From Trichobilharzia szidati (lineage: Eukaryota; Platyhelminthes; Trematoda; Strigeidida; Schistosomatidae): a stretch of DNA of 64,000 bases. The notes under the pieces are model-generated. The model made no database searches. It was not told the DNA's origin and saw only the letters and a list, made by a program, of their open reading frames with translations. Position numbers and translations under genes: made by a program. Location of the stretch: NCBI GenBank assembly GCA_944472155.2, contig OX235279.1, positions 155,580,199 through 155,644,198 on the forward strand, in the 5' to 3' direction. Below, one piece after another: positions 35,825 through 44,902 of this stretch (positions are counted from its first letter, which is position 1; each line of letters opens with the position of its first letter).

Positions 35825-38800
35825 TGTACTGCTTGAGAATGGATATTGCTTAAAAAAGAAATCACTCTTCGCTGAGCACCTTTTCTTTCCAGATTGCTGA
35901 AGAACCTTCTTAATGGTGTTATGGAATACAGGCTTTGCAGCCAAATAAGTTCTAATAGCTTCATCAAGCCTTTGTGTGTAACCACCACTTCTTGTGTGTC
36001 ATCGCCTTCAAGTGGCACACAGCTTCATCCTGCTTTACTAACTAACATTTATTGCTTGCGTTCTATCTCCCGCGTGAAGTGATATAATAAGGTGAGCAAT
36101 ATTGAGGTTAGGCGTCGAGTGCTAGGTAAGGCGGGGAAATCAGTCGACGAGACTGTGAAATTACATCGGCTGAGATGGTTAGGACATGTGTTACGTATGT
36201 CTAGCCATCGCCTTCCTCGTTGGGCAATGTTAGCTGAAATAGGGTCAGGTTGGAAAAGAGCCAGTGGTGGGCAAACGAAAACATGGCACCAGTCAATGAA
36301 ATCTACAACAGTTAGTCTAAGCCAGCCACGTAGGAAGGTGTAGACTTCCTGGTTGAGGTCCTCGGGATTGTAAAAACCAATGGTTGGAAACAATTGGTGA
36401 TATGGCTCAAAATTGTTGTCAATGCATAGCGCAGATGCATCCACTCCTTGTGACTTATGATTTCCAATGAAACTGTTTCGTTCTTCGTTATTACTATTCC
36501 TTTGTCTCACACCTCTGTTTACTGTCTATATTATGCATTTCTCCTACTTTCTTCTCTTCCTTTGTGTGCTACATGGAGTGTGGCGACTGCCGCACATATG
36601 TGCAAAGTTCTGTATCGAGAACCGACCGACCGACCGCTTGTTTTAAATGAATTCGTATCGGTAAATAAGTAAATGTTTCCAAGTAATTCCAAGAATAACT
36701 TTTACGTAATCACTTCAAATCCAAAAAAATAGGTAATTTTAGTAAGTTTATCATCGTCTCCTGTTTTCTTTATAAATAGTGTTTCAAATCCCGTTTCCTT
36801 TTCTTTTCTCAGACTGTCTCCCCAGGGAAAATATTTGGTTTCGTTGCTCAATCGGCTGCAATTGATGAATTAAGCCCAGTTGTTGTTTATTGGGGTCATA
36901 AAGGCCCTGTCCTCTGTCTTGCTGCACCAAGTCCAGCGCTTGCACCAACACTGAGTACAACTATCGTTTATTCAGGCGGTCTGGATGGTACTGTCCGTGG
37001 ATGGCGTCTACCGTCTACTGCTGTTGCATCAGGTAGTCTTTCATCGATCGATTTGCACGCACCCCAAGAGTTGGATGTGGTAACTGGTCCAGTTTTTAGC
37101 AGTAAGTTGCGTATCCAATCCATTTCCATTTCCTTCTTGGACGATTCGTTGCAGGGAGTCCTTGTTATTAGGCCTTCCTAATTTCCAAAGTCTTGCCAGC
37201 ACAGGCTAAACTGCTTATGAATTTCAGTAGTAGCATTGGTATTTTGTTATAAATGCTTTTGGTGCTGCTCATCTAAAGTCTCCAAACCGTACCTAGAAAT
37301 ACTTACTGTTTTGACACATTTTTGTTGGAAATTCAAACCTTCTTTGTAATTAGCATCTTAAACGTTCCAGTTATCAACTGTTTTGTAGGTTTCATTTTAC
37401 TCAAACAGTGTTCATCATATTAGCGATGTAATATAATGTCACGCTCTGTAATCCAATGAACTTTAAGCTTTCAATGGTCACGATAGCTATTCTTTAGGTT
37501 GGCCACCCTTTAAAGGTCTCTAAGACCTTATGTTTCACACTAAAGCACAAGACAGTGTGAAACACAACAGTCCTGATTACCAACTGCTTCATAGATTATT
37601 CGTGAATGTCCTCATACGTCTTGATTAAGATTTCTTATATGATGTAGATGGCTCCTTATCCTCTAACATTATATGCACACAAAAATAGTGTGTAAATGCA
37701 TTCCTTCTCTTAATTTCTTCATAGGTTCATCTTCTCCAGTTTGGTCGATTGCATTACACCCATCTAGTCCACTGTTGCTTGCTGCTCATGCGAATGGTTC
37801 AATTGATTTTTGGTCTACAGTGGTGGATTCCTCTGATAATAATGCTTCACCAAGTACTCCAGTTCTTTCTGTCCACTTGGATCGTCTTATCCAGCCTACC
37901 AGTAGTAAGTTTAATATTGTGTTTTCTCTTTTATCATCTGGTGGACACAATTTCAATAAAAGTCTTAATTTTCGTCTTCGTTGAGCATTTCACTGACTCG
38001 CTCTAACACGCATACACACTTATGTATAGTGAAAATGTAGGAGAATTATGTTATATCATGGTATGGCAAGATAGGGCAATAATAATTAAAGTTGACTGAA
38101 CTCATCTTCAGTGAGAAGTCAGGAATACGTTGGACGGAAGAGTGTAGTAAATCTCAATGTGATGCGAATGATTCATGTCTAATGTCACACAAACTCGAGG
38201 ATTTGCAGGCGAGAACCAACAAACTGGCAGAAGAAGCAGCCAGCGAAAACAGAACTTCAATGTAGCGTAAAGAAGACGGGGATAGTGGGAATAACGAACA
38301 ATCACCAACAATAAAAATAAGCATCAATCACTACCAACGGAATAAATTTCAAGGACACCACTCCCCTCTGCCTTAGCATTGAGAACAAAGTTTGGTTTTT
38401 CAACAACAATGTTAAGTCAGTCAGTCAATTCTTCTATATGGGCCAAGAACTTGCCACACTCATTACCAAAAGTATTTCCATCAGACTACTTAAGACTTTC
38501 ATCAACTATCTTTCCTATCTTGATACTGAAAATGAGGTGGCCAGAATAGATACGCAACAAGGAACTCTGACAGCGAACCAACCAAGAACCTATCGCCCAA
38601 CAAATATGTGGCAGAAAATGGAGATATATTGGACATGTGTTGCGGAGACCATCGGATGACACCGCGCCCTAGATATCTCACTCAGTTGATGCTAAATTTT
38701 TAACAACTTGATATTAGTCCACTTTTCCTCCATAGCACCTCACACACTCCACCTCTGGCTTCAATATTGCCCAGTATATTACTCTACACTTAGCAAAAGA

Positions 38801-40476
38801 GTGCGGGATGCAGAACACCTCTGTTTTGAAAGACAGTAAGCCTCTTCGAATTTCACTAACCATATCGCACTAAACCACTTGACCTTAAATGTGTGCATAA
38901 CGAGGATTTCAGTCGTATGGCGTATTATAGCATTATTATTCATAATAACAACAACGTCGTTAATAATGTACATGAATTTATTAATTAATTTAGATTCTGA
39001 TCAACCTGAATTTGGTCGTCCGACATGTCTACACTTCTTGGTCAATCGTCCAGACTCGCTGACTGCTTCACAGTGTGTTGTCGGCACAAGTACAGGCTGG
39101 TTGGTTTTGTTAGACGTTCAAACTGGTCAAGTGATCAACCAAATTCCACCTCCTCCTCCACTATTGACTAAACCTGGTGAAGATGATCCGCTCAATTTAG
39201 GTATGTTTAGGTGTGTTATTTTTGATTTTTTTCCTTGAAGGAGGAATTCCCTGAGATTGCACGACGGGTGTGCGCGTACGTGTTACTTACTAGTGGCACA
39301 TCATCTTTCTAGAACTACTTGTGCAGTGTCATACAGTTGGTCTATAATAAGCGAGCTATCATAATTCTGTTGTGTATGTGCGTGCTTGTTTGTTTGTGAG
39401 AACTGACTGTCGCACAAAAATCATGAATTGGTAGAAGTTAGAATTCATGCACTCGCCGTTGGGTAGGGTCCCAGTGGCTGAACAGTCTACGAGCTTTCCT
39501 TGTAACTGAAAGGTCCCGGGTACCCAAAACCCCAGTGGTGGGTGCCTACTGCCGATGAGTTCCGATAGTGGGAGACGAAACAGCTGACTGGGACACCCTG
39601 TGGCTGGTTTTCAATGGTTCTTGTAACTGATATCAGTCCGTGGTCAAACTTGAAACACATCAAATCCCTACAAACTAACTCTTGAGAATGTGTATAGGTT
39701 ATGTTGACATAACTCCGTATTGATGATAGTTGATTCATATGTATTATGCTCTTCAATTTCTCTATTCTGTTTAGGTAATATCCCAGACACAGATAAATGT
39801 AACCTACCGTCATCTGATGATTGGACTAATCGTGCTGTCAATGCATTAGGTTCACATCAGACTCTTTCTCTGGTTATTGGTGCACATGAAGATCGGTGTG
39901 TTCGTTTCTATGATATCAATCGAATGTCTGATCGATCATTGACAACAAATACAGCTTGTGTTGATGCAATGATTACTCACTTGAATGCTGTTACAAGTCT
40001 GGCTGTCGATCCGCATGGTTTGTATTTGTTAACAGGAAGTAAGTTGATATACTGTATTGTTTTTCCCTCTCTTCTATTGTAATATCGATGTGTTGAGGCG
40101 GTTATTTAAAGGGGAAGGTGATGGTGATTAGTCTGTGGAATGCTACTGAGACTTGTCAGCTGGAATTACCTACATCCCAGGCAGTATTTACTTTGAGCAA
40201 TTCTCGTTGGTTTATTTCCACACTGGACATTGATCACCACATCACCAATAAAGCATAATCCATCTACATATCATTTTTCTCTCCATTTTCTGTTTAGGTC
40301 ATGATGCTTCAATTCGTGTATGGGATATGGAGACACATTCTTGTGTACAAGAGATGACAAATCATGGTTTCAAGTACGATGAATCTGTTCATTCAGTGGC
40401 ACTACACCCACAACTCCCATTAGCGGCTAGTGCTGGCGCCGATGCTATATGCAAGATTTATGTGACAGCGCCTTAA
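20391..40476 (+). CDS. STRN: Striatin-family protein, 12 exons (STRIPAK scaffold)
   Basis: The coding exons are 20391-20597, 21752-22092, 23882-24070, 25498-25771, 27106-27231, 28077-28407, 33848-34131, 36813-37101, 37725-37904, 38994-39200, 39775-40038 and 40298-40476. All junctions are GT-AG, phases agree, and the sum is 2871 nt (956 aa). Striatins scaffold the STRIPAK complex: they are regulatory B''' subunits of PP2A and bring in GCKIII kinases, MOB4 and STRIP proteins at cytoplasmic membranes and the Golgi. The layout is typical: an N-terminal segment with 'FLQTEWTRLE' (residues 46-55, caveolin-binding-like), a coiled coil at about 70-115, a Ser/Thr-rich linker, and seven WD-like blades from about residue 525 to the end. 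The length is a little above vertebrate striatins (about 780 aa) because the linker is longer. The start is the ATG before 'SGVRLENSD'; the codons just upstream show no similarity. The symbol names the family; flatworm paralogy is untested. Confidence 0.93.
20598..21751 (+). other. Striatin intron 1: contents
   Basis: At 20735-20850 there is a Penelope-type arm fragment ('ttatggataagatttt', 'gataaatcacacagtt') with a short palindrome, 'taatattaact' / 'agttaatgtta'. At about 21020-21130 there are scattered CCCTAA-like words. The remainder is unassigned. Confidence 0.5.
21752..22092 (+). CDS. STRN: Striatin exon 2
   Basis: Encodes residues 70-183 and opens with the highly conserved coiled coil 'RIAFLQGERRGQENLKQDLV', then 'RRIKMLEYGLKQERVKFHQY'. 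In known striatins this coiled coil mediates oligomerisation and PP2A binding. It is followed by an Ala/Thr-rich spacer and 'LESNVKWRESRLRLK'. The donor ca|gtaagt splits a Gln codon. Confidence 0.93.
22960..23350 (+). mobile_element. RTE-like LINE (family A) 3' end, in intron 2
   Basis: Matches the RTE 3' region at 36190-36650: 'ccttcctcgt-ggacattgttagctga', later 'gtgctaagtg-tgtg' and 'cacttctgtgcaaagttct', ending in 'cagtcagtga'. The coding part is decayed. The adjoining part of intron 2 (22093-22960) has no feature I can name. Confidence 0.6.
23520..23790 (+). repeat. Dispersed repeat R2, copy 1
   Basis: About 270 bp aligns with 30465-30735 ('agctggaaa-ccc-gattgatt', 'catgtgctcc', 'cactgccttgt'). 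The family is not recognised and no coding content is evident. Lies in striatin intron 2. Confidence 0.6.
23882..24070 (+). CDS. STRN: Striatin exon 3
   Basis: Encodes residues 183-246 and carries the conserved block 'LQEVGYADAVLSVREARVR', which follows the coiled coil in all striatins. A Lys/Pro-rich segment ('NKPNFWPFDKAKSK') follows. The acceptor is ccag|gtttc and the donor aa|gtaagt. Confidence 0.92.
24185..25330 (-). mobile_element. Decayed LINE (family C) in striatin intron 3
   Basis: The - strand 3' end near 24190-24270 has the tail 'tggaataaagtgacttcg' plus ATT repeats. Upstream it reads 'PGIITQPLLLQSINPCIFHY' (about 24850) and, near 25066-25323, a mutated RT core: 'GVPHGG', 'KYPDDLTNS', 'YSNGLKVTP'. 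The intact family C copy reads GVPQGA, KYADDLTIS and SSNGLKLNP. An (AT)n microsatellite lies at 24374-24399. Confidence 0.7.
25498..25771 (+). CDS. STRN: Striatin exon 4
   Basis: Encodes residues 246-337 and begins 'NLHDEQAKNALAEIEDAVR' (first codon split), then an acidic, Ser/Asn-rich linker with 'SGWVNRFRRTNDTSKRRPQD'. The donor is chosen at gaa|gtgagt, which restores phase 0. Reading on through the intron would stay open for about 50 more codons, so an alternative donor is possible. Confidence 0.85.
25772..27105 (+). other. Striatin intron 4: contents
   Basis: At 25830-25900 there is a tRNA-like stretch with a good B box, 'ggggttcgattctcgg', possibly the head of a SINE. At about 26800-26960 there is a copy of dispersed repeat R3 ('cacaacttctcacta', 'tggtgaataa'). 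Nothing else is assigned. Confidence 0.4.
27106..27231 (+). CDS. STRN: Striatin exon 5
   Basis: 42 codons, both ends phase 0 (residues 338-379). Ser/Thr-rich linker followed by a basic patch, 'KRFGRKHAVDSN'. There is little family conservation, but phase and splice sites fit (tatag|cca, ctg|gtaagg). Confidence 0.8.
27745..27890 (+). repeat. Dispersed repeat R3 (copies at 26.8, 27.7, 58.5 kb)
   Basis: Shared words are 'acttggtagac', 'cacaacttctcactagaa', 'ctccagg-tcctt' or equivalent, 'gtcattca-tagtgaaca' and 'attttcaagtgt'. The best second copy is 58530-58760. It lies in striatin intron 5. The family is unnamed and may be tRNA-derived, but the promoter boxes are unclear. Confidence 0.5.
28077..28407 (+). 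CDS. STRN: Striatin exon 6
   Basis: Encodes residues 380-490. It is an Asp/Asn- and Ala-rich linker ('STAAATAASAAAQNASSA') ending in the family-typical 'LGDLAGLTVINEVD', which precedes the propeller in striatins. The donor taa|gtgagt leaves phase 1. Confidence 0.9.
28900..29370 (+). mobile_element. RTE-like LINE (family A) 3' end, in intron 6
   Basis: Corresponds to 36200-36650: 'caatgttagctgacat', 'gctagtggtggccaaacaaa', 'catggcatcagtcc', and the end 'gtgcaaagttct-gttgaa-ccagtcagtcag'. Coding capacity is lost. Confidence 0.7.
29829..30020 (+). repeat. Palindromic repeat R1 copy with 23-bp perfect hairpin
   Basis: The outer part matches the R1 repeat at 44903-45270 ('ggaggcaatcggcaggaagc', 'cttggacctaggtttc', end 'actagttactagtgt'). 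Inside, 29928-29950 and 29967-29989 are exact reverse complements around a 16-nt loop carrying the B-box-like 'attcgaacccgcgtca'. Normally a longer body lies here, so the copy has folded back on itself and lost the centre. Confidence 0.7.
30465..30735 (+). repeat. Dispersed repeat R2, copy 2
   Basis: Partner of 23520-23790. The 120 bp before it may also belong to the family. Lies in striatin intron 6. Confidence 0.6.
31340..32290 (-). mobile_element. RTE-like LINE (family A) RT core, broken, in intron 6
   Basis: The - strand blocks appear in order. 'MVSKVLGSIIMRRLSG', 'ENQAGFRPGRGCIDHVFTLR' and motif A 'FLDLKSVFDSVDREVVWR' fall in 31783-32121. In other frames come 'FLFNLITDVLMDLTL' and a YADD-like 'LECADDIVL'. 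Last come 'MFGMRFAPAKCKMM' and 'VERVGHFTYLGSCIS' in 31381-31599. The motif C Tyr is replaced by Cys and several stops intervene, so it is inactive. RTE elements encode an endonuclease-RT protein; only the RT half remains here. Confidence 0.85.
32290..33050. other. Unassigned part of striatin intron 6
   Basis: No recognisable repeat or coding segment. One 69-codon + strand frame at 32702 looks fortuitous. Confidence 0.3.
33285..33700 (-). mobile_element. RTE-like LINE (family A) 3' end, - strand
   Basis: The reverse complement carries the RTE 3' UTR word 'gtgcaaagttctatgtt' and a pyrimidine-rich stretch, preceded by a decayed 'LHRLRRWLGYTCN'-like segment ('gcagctgcaccgatt') equivalent to 'KLHRLRWLGHVLR' at 36.1 kb. 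A shorter similar match starts at 33060. Confidence 0.55.
33848..34131 (+). CDS. STRN: Striatin exon 7 (propeller start)
   Basis: Encodes residues 490-584. After a linker the conserved propeller entry 'WMPKYTLRGHFDGIRSVAFH' and 'TASEDGCVMLWDLL' form the first WD blade. The donor is aca|gtaggt. Confidence 0.95.
34132..36812 (+). other. Striatin intron 7: contents
   Basis: Contains a (GA)n run near 34690, an R1 repeat right-hand part at 35335-35520 ('ggcggccacattgaaaac', 'ctgatagaattaa'), a (TA)n microsatellite at 35786-35820 and an RTE 3' end at 36090-36650. 34310-35300 is unassigned. Confidence 0.55.
36090..36650 (+). mobile_element. RTE-like LINE (family A) C-terminus and 3' UTR
   Basis: The frame 36092-36343 is the best preserved end of this family: 'VRRRVLGKAGKSVDETVKLH', 'RLRWLGHVLRM', 'HRLPRWAMLAE' and 'ASGGQTKTWHQSMKS'. 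The 3' UTR runs to 'tgtgcaaagttctgtatcg' and a CCGA/GACC repeat tail near 36630. It is 5'-truncated and lies in striatin intron 7 on the sense strand. Confidence 0.8.
36813..37101 (+). CDS. STRN: Striatin exon 8
   Basis: Encodes residues 585-681. Blade 2 is 'YWGHKGPVLCLAAPSP' ... 'IVYSGGLDGTVRGWRL', matching the AHKGPVLCV...YSGGTDG block of other striatins. It then reads into an insert before blade 3. The acceptor is ttctcag|act and the donor a|gtaagt. Confidence 0.93.
37725..37904 (+). CDS. STRN: Striatin exon 9
   Basis: Encodes residues 681-741, blade 3: 'PVWSIALHPSSPLLLAAHAN' followed by 'GSIDFWST'. The usual WD is FW here. It enters and leaves in phase 1. Confidence 0.92.
38100..38690 (+). 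mobile_element. RTE-like LINE (family B) fragment in intron 9
   Basis: The + strand reads, in broken frames, 'LMSHKLEDLQARTNKLAEEA' after a YADDL-type block, then RTE family B C-terminal text ('NQPRTYRPTNMWQKMEIYWT'). Confidence 0.6.
38994..39200 (+). CDS. STRN: Striatin exon 10
   Basis: Encodes residues 741-810, a degenerate blade 4: 'CVVGTSTGWLVLLDVQTGQV' aligns with the MVASFSKGY...FNMETQQ stretch of striatins. A Pro-run loop follows. The donor is ttag|gtatgt. Confidence 0.9.
39440..39720 (+). repeat. Dispersed SINE-like repeat in intron 10
   Basis: Contains 'gtcccagtggctgaacagtc' and 'ggtcccgggtaccc', a weak tRNA-like head. Then comes 'tggttttcaatggttctt' and 'gtccgtggtcaaact', shared with 58905-58950 and, more weakly, 61600-61640. 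The 3' limit is uncertain. Confidence 0.4.
39775..40038 (+). CDS. STRN: Striatin exon 11
   Basis: Encodes residues 810-898. Blade 5 is 'LVIGAHEDRCVRFYDI'. The first half of blade 6 is 'HLNAVTSLAVDPHGLYLLTG', nearly identical to the family consensus (AHLEAVTSLAVDPNGLYL.SG). Confidence 0.95.
40298..40476 (+). CDS. STRN: Striatin exon 12 and stop
   Basis: Encodes residues 898-956. It completes blade 6 ('SHDASIRVWDMETHSCVQEM') and gives the last blade, 'ESVHSVALHP' ... 'AASAGADAICKIYV', then a stop (TAA, 40474-40476). The C-terminus resembles the family ending ASAGADALAKVFV. Confidence 0.95.
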
Positions 40477-41038
40477 TTCACTGGAAAAAGAATCAGTTCA
40501 TGACTTCGTTTATGTCAAACCATGTTTTTTATTCCGTATTTCTTTTCTTTCCTCTTTATTGGAATGATGTGATGATTCATGGCGCAACTATCAACAAAGA
40601 AGATATACTGAATGTGAACAGAGTCAGTCAGTCAATCAGCCAGCCAGCCAGTCGATTCTCGCTCCTCTGTTCTGTTATTGTTGCTGTTGGTGTCGATTTG
40701 ATATGATAAACAACTTATCCCGCCTCTTCCCCCACCTACTAGAAGTAGTGATTGCATGTTGAAATGTGATGATGATGATGTGACCATTGACAATGACGAT
40801 AATGATAATGTTAAATGCATATCTATCCTATATTACTCCCGATCAATCCACTCCACTCTTGTCTTCTTCTCTTCTGTGCTGGTTTTTCCATCGTGACATT
40901 ATCCTCCAGTGTCACACACACACACACACAAACAGACCGACAAATATAAACACGTACGCATATACACATTGTTTTGCTGTTTTGTTCAGGTTCTGTTCTT
41001 TGGTTCTTTTTTCTCGGTTCACCCTGATTATTATCAAC

Positions 41039-41044
41039 AATAAA
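41039..41044 (+). terminator. Candidate poly(A) signal of striatin
   Basis: This is the first convincing canonical AATAAA that I noticed after the stop codon. It would give a 3' UTR of about 0.6 kb that includes a (CA)n tract at 40913-40930. No cDNA support is available. Confidence 0.4.
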
Positions 41045-41369
41045 AAATTCATTCATTTGATAATGGAATCAATCATATTAAATTGTTTTAAATTGATGAG
41101 TGGGTTTTGTCTGTGCCTTTGAGTGGGAGCGGAACCTTTTCAGCATCAGTGCTTATCATCTATCACCAGTCTATGGGATGAGATTGCGTAGTTCTTCTGC
41201 ACCGATTGATAAGAGATGGGTTGGACAACACGTGTTACTTACGCATGCTGCGATCCTCAGGAAGCTAAGAATCCATGACTGACAAATTTGCATTGACTGC
41301 TTGTGTCAACTCGCTTAGCTTTAAGTCATCATGTTATTTTTCAATGTAATTATTCTGTTTCCCATACAT

Positions 41370-41510
41370 TTCTGCTGGTGCAGCCTTTTTAAATCATCGG
41401 CTAGGCGTAACACATTTCCTAACCATCTCGATCGGTGCAACTTCACAACGTGATCGATTGATATTCCTTCGTTACCTAACACTCGACCGAAGCCTAAGCT
41501 CAATATTACT
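41370..41510 (-). mobile_element. RTE-like LINE (family A) fragment
   Basis: The - strand reads 'GRVLGNEGISIDHVVKLHRS' and 'RWLGNVLRLADD', equivalent to the RTE family A C-terminus at 36.1 kb. Only about 140 bp remains. Confidence 0.7.
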
Positions 41511-41519
41511 CACCCACTC

Positions 41520-42800
41520 CACTAAGATGTTCATATACCATGTAGTTTCATTTTAGAGATTATTTAACTTATCAGGGTAGATCGTTGTAAACGTAGTATA
41601 AGTTTTCTTATGTTCCGCTTGTAACGACAGAAGACAAGGTCCAGACAACAGATCGTTTATTGAGAAAATCAAGAGATATTTATAGATTTTTATATACATT
41701 ATTATTAGCGTTATTGTTAGCAGAGAAGCAACGTCTTCTGATTGGTTGTTTTCTGGCTGAAGATTAACCTGTACTGCTTGTGACCGTTTCTTGGAAAGTT
41801 AAGCCATATATCTACGAATCAAAATTTCACACGTTAAGTCTGATCAGTTGGTGAGTTCCTCGAGGTTAAGCTTTGTTATTGTTTCTTCAAACGACCCCGA
41901 TTCGGGAGGTAAACATTGACCTAAATTGTTGTCTACAAATTTTGGCTTGCAGACAGCTCTCACCAAACGCTTATCGAATCAACCACTAACCAACTGGTAA
42001 CTATTCCGCCAAAGATAATTTAATGATATTCGATAGATTATTATGACATTTTGATCTTATTCTATCGACTAGGTCCTCGAAGCAAAGAAAACTTTGTCTT
42101 GATTAGTGAGTTGGTCTAAATACCACGCTTCTCTAGCCTTGTTAATGATTCCAGTCCTCTTGAAACAACTAAGCAATTGCAATGGATTTATGAGGTGCTG
42201 AATGTGATTTCGACTGTAAAACTGTAGTACATTTACATCCTACATTGTGCTAAACACTGTACACAACCAAATTACAAACAACGTCGTATTAAGAAGCACA
42301 AATGCGAAGTTAAAGATCGAATTTTGAAGAGCGCGAGGTGAAATAATAGCTTTATTCTGAACAATGTTTATAAACTGTACAGAATTTACAGTAGGGTTTA
42401 TTGCATGATACTTTCTCTTCATCTAGGAACTTCAAATGAAAGAATAATTGACAGTATATCGTGTAACACAGTTCTATCTGACCTGAAACGCAAAAGCAAT
42501 CCAACTATGATATCTTCTCTTTTTCTGTTTCGAGAAATACACGACGATGTTATGTTGAATGTCAATTATAAGAAGTTCGAGAGTACATTTTGTGAACCAA
42601 GGACACCACTACTGAGGAACGGTCATCCCATGTATTGGGATAAGCTGTCATCGAGGATAACGCTTTTACTCATGTTTTGTAGAAACTTGCGAATTAACAG
42701 GTGGTAAGGGTTTCGAATACTTGCCAGAGTAAACAGTACTATTAAAGGTCATACTTTTCTAGATCAAAATCAACTGGATAAGATAAATTATCTGCAATAT
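41520..42800. other. Unassigned intergenic DNA
   Basis: A 100-codon + strand frame at 42405-42707 has no similarity that I recognise. 41620-42010 has the look of LTR or leader sequence but no paired LTR was found. Confidence 0.3.
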
Positions 42801-42801
42801 A

Positions 42802-43803
42802 TTGATGGAGGTTTCCGATGGCCCAAGGTTTGAACAGGTCGCCGATGATAGTTATCTAACCTGGCTCCATTCTTATTTCTCAGAAAGAAAGCAATACACT
42901 GTATATCAGGGAAAGTCGTCCACTTCATTGCTTACTCAGGCTGGTGTCCCTCAAGGCGCTGTCCTTTCTCCTTTTCTGTTTTCTTTCTTCTTGCATGACT
43001 TGCCTCACTCCGATGAAATGAACTTTGTTAAGTATGCCGATGATCTAACTATTTCAATGTCTGTTAACTCTCAACTTGACTGTATTAAGATTAACAACTT
43101 TCTATCAGAAATTAGCAAATGGTCTTCGTCTAACGGCCTTAAACTTAATCCTTCCAAATGTCAGACTGTTAATTTCAGTTTCCGATGTAAACGAAAGTTA
43201 AATGAAGCCGTTGGTTCCTATGACCCTTGCAAAATCGATGATACCGATATAGAAAGCAAGTATGAAGTTAAGTATCTTGGATTAGTTCTCTCTTCTGACC
43301 TATCTTGGTCTTCTCATGTCTTAGCGATTTCTCAAAGAATATTTCGTTTGACTTTTTACATTAGGAAGTTAAGGCACTCAGGCATAACGCAACCACTCCT
43401 CTTACAGTTTGTCAACTCGTGTATTTTACCTATTCTTCTTTACTGTTCACCCTTATTCTTTCCTGGATTGCTAAAAAAGGACTATGTCATAATTCGTAGA
43501 ACTCTGAGGACTGTCAGTAGGTCTAGTGGTATCCCTTTGGGCCATATCGATGGCATTGTCATCGATAGACATTTGATGTCATGCAACAGATTCGCTAGGG
43601 GAATTTTGTCAGACTCTGAGCACCCACTCTACCCGCAGCTCCCACCTTGTGTCTCCTCAGGTAAAACAAGAAGTCTTTTCAGAAGACTTTATGCACGTAC
43701 GTCTAAGTATAAAAATTCCACTATACCATATTTAGCACGTACTCTATGTGATGAAAATAGTGTCAGAAATGAACTAACTAACCTTCTTAGCACCACTAAA
43801 TAG
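42802..43803 (+). CDS. LINE family C reverse transcriptase, C-terminal half
   Basis: An open frame of 333 codons; roughly the first 14 residues come from flanking DNA. From 'LTWLHSYFSERKQYTVYQGK' it is RT. Motif B is 'AGVPQGAVLSPFLFSFFLHD', motif C is 'KYADDLTIS' with both Asp, then 'SSNGLKLNPSKCQTVNFSF', 'KYLGLVLSSDLSWSSHV', 'GITQPLLLQFVNSCILPILL' and a Tyr/Arg-rich C-terminus. Fingers, motif A and the endonuclease are missing because of 5' truncation, so it cannot act alone. No stop or shift is seen, so the insertion is young. Confidence 0.85.
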   Translation: MMEVSDGPRFEQVADDSYLTWLHSYFSERKQYTVYQGKSSTSLLTQAGVPQGAVLSPFLFSFFLHDLPHSDEMNFVKYADDLTISMSVNSQLDCIKINNFLSEISKWSSSNGLKLNPSKCQTVNFSFRCKRKLNEAVGSYDPCKIDDTDIESKYEVKYLGLVLSSDLSWSSHVLAISQRIFRLTFYIRKLRHSGITQPLLLQFVNSCILPILLYCSPLFFPGLLKKDYVIIRRTLRTVSRSSGIPLGHIDGIVIDRHLMSCNRFARGILSDSEHPLYPQLPPCVSSGKTRSLFRRLYARTSKYKNSTIPYLARTLCDENSVRNELTNLLSTTK

Positions 43804-44243
43804 ACCATTTCCTTCAACCTTAAAGCATCATACTTTATTGTTACTGTATTTCTTATATTTATAATCCTCTCAATTTTTTCGTTTTGTTTATTTTATTTTT
43901 CATAACTGTGGACATAATTTTAAGCTGTATTATGACTGTTAACTTTATATTTCACCTCACTATACCATATCAACAGAACATTAGACCCAATAATCTATAA
44001 CATGCTAAAGTTTCCAAACTGAATCGACAATACCGTTTGAAACAAACTCACTGTTATTAGTATTTATTATTATTATTATTACTATATCTAATAATTATGT
44101 CGTTAATGTGGACAAATTTCTCCGATTAATTTTTGTTTTAAATTTTTAATTTTATATACACTTTGAGTAAATCAGATGCAATATTGTGACAAATGCTGAG
44201 AATTCCATTCTGTATTATAAGTACTGTTTTTGGAATAAAGTAA

Positions 44244-44275
<32 letters not shown>
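42840..44275 (+). mobile_element. LINE family C, 5'-truncated, recent copy
   Basis: RT coding sequence is joined at about 42840 to unrelated 5' DNA and runs through the ORF stop at 43803. A 3' UTR follows, ending 'tggaataaagtaaatt' plus (ATT)n at 44244-44275. A near-identical 3' end lies at 63056-63757. Short tandem-repeat tails like this are typical of CR1/Jockey-group elements. Confidence 0.85.
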
Positions 44276-44902
44276 CACTTCTGCGAGCCTCCATATTGAC
44301 TCGAAAACTACTTAGTCCTTTAGATCTCGCCATGAATTTATTATTGTGACGCATGGCTTTTCAAATGCGTGAGTTAACTAAAGTACCCGGAACGGTTTAT
44401 ATGTGCTATGGTTTACGGATCACACTTATAGTGACTGCTTGTGCTGATCAAATGTCTCCTAGATGTGGATATGCAACATGAAGAAAAAACTATATTTATA
44501 CGGTTGGACGCACGATATCTCTATTCGAGACGAAATACCTACGGTTCACAGTCACAGAAAAAGCTGCTTTACTACTTATTTATCTAATCGTGTGCACAGA
44601 GTTTTCAAAAATTGAGATTAGAAAGGAATGACCAATGGTTACAAGGGGGTTTATTTAAATTTTTTATTGCCTAATCACAGGCAAACCTGGAACCGTTATG
44701 TTAATCACGATAGACAGATTTTATGACAACCCATCAGTCAATATGGCTTGACCTTGTCTGTCGTGATAATCATGTGATTATAGGTCAGCTTAGTGTTGTA
44801 AACGCCCACCACTTGAGACTGACCCTGGATGAGTGTTGTATTCTATCTTTTTATATGAATTTGAGTGTAATTCACCAACCACTTTGTTTTACACATCAGT
44901 AG

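Noticed and set aside
37102..37724. Additional striatin exon in intron 8
   Set aside because: Exons 8 and 9 join in phase and the propeller alignment has no missing blade here; no open, conserved segment was found.
42405..42707. Possible host exon of 100 codons
   Set aside because: No recognisable family, no clear acceptor or donor in register, and it sits beside a LINE insertion. It is left unassigned.
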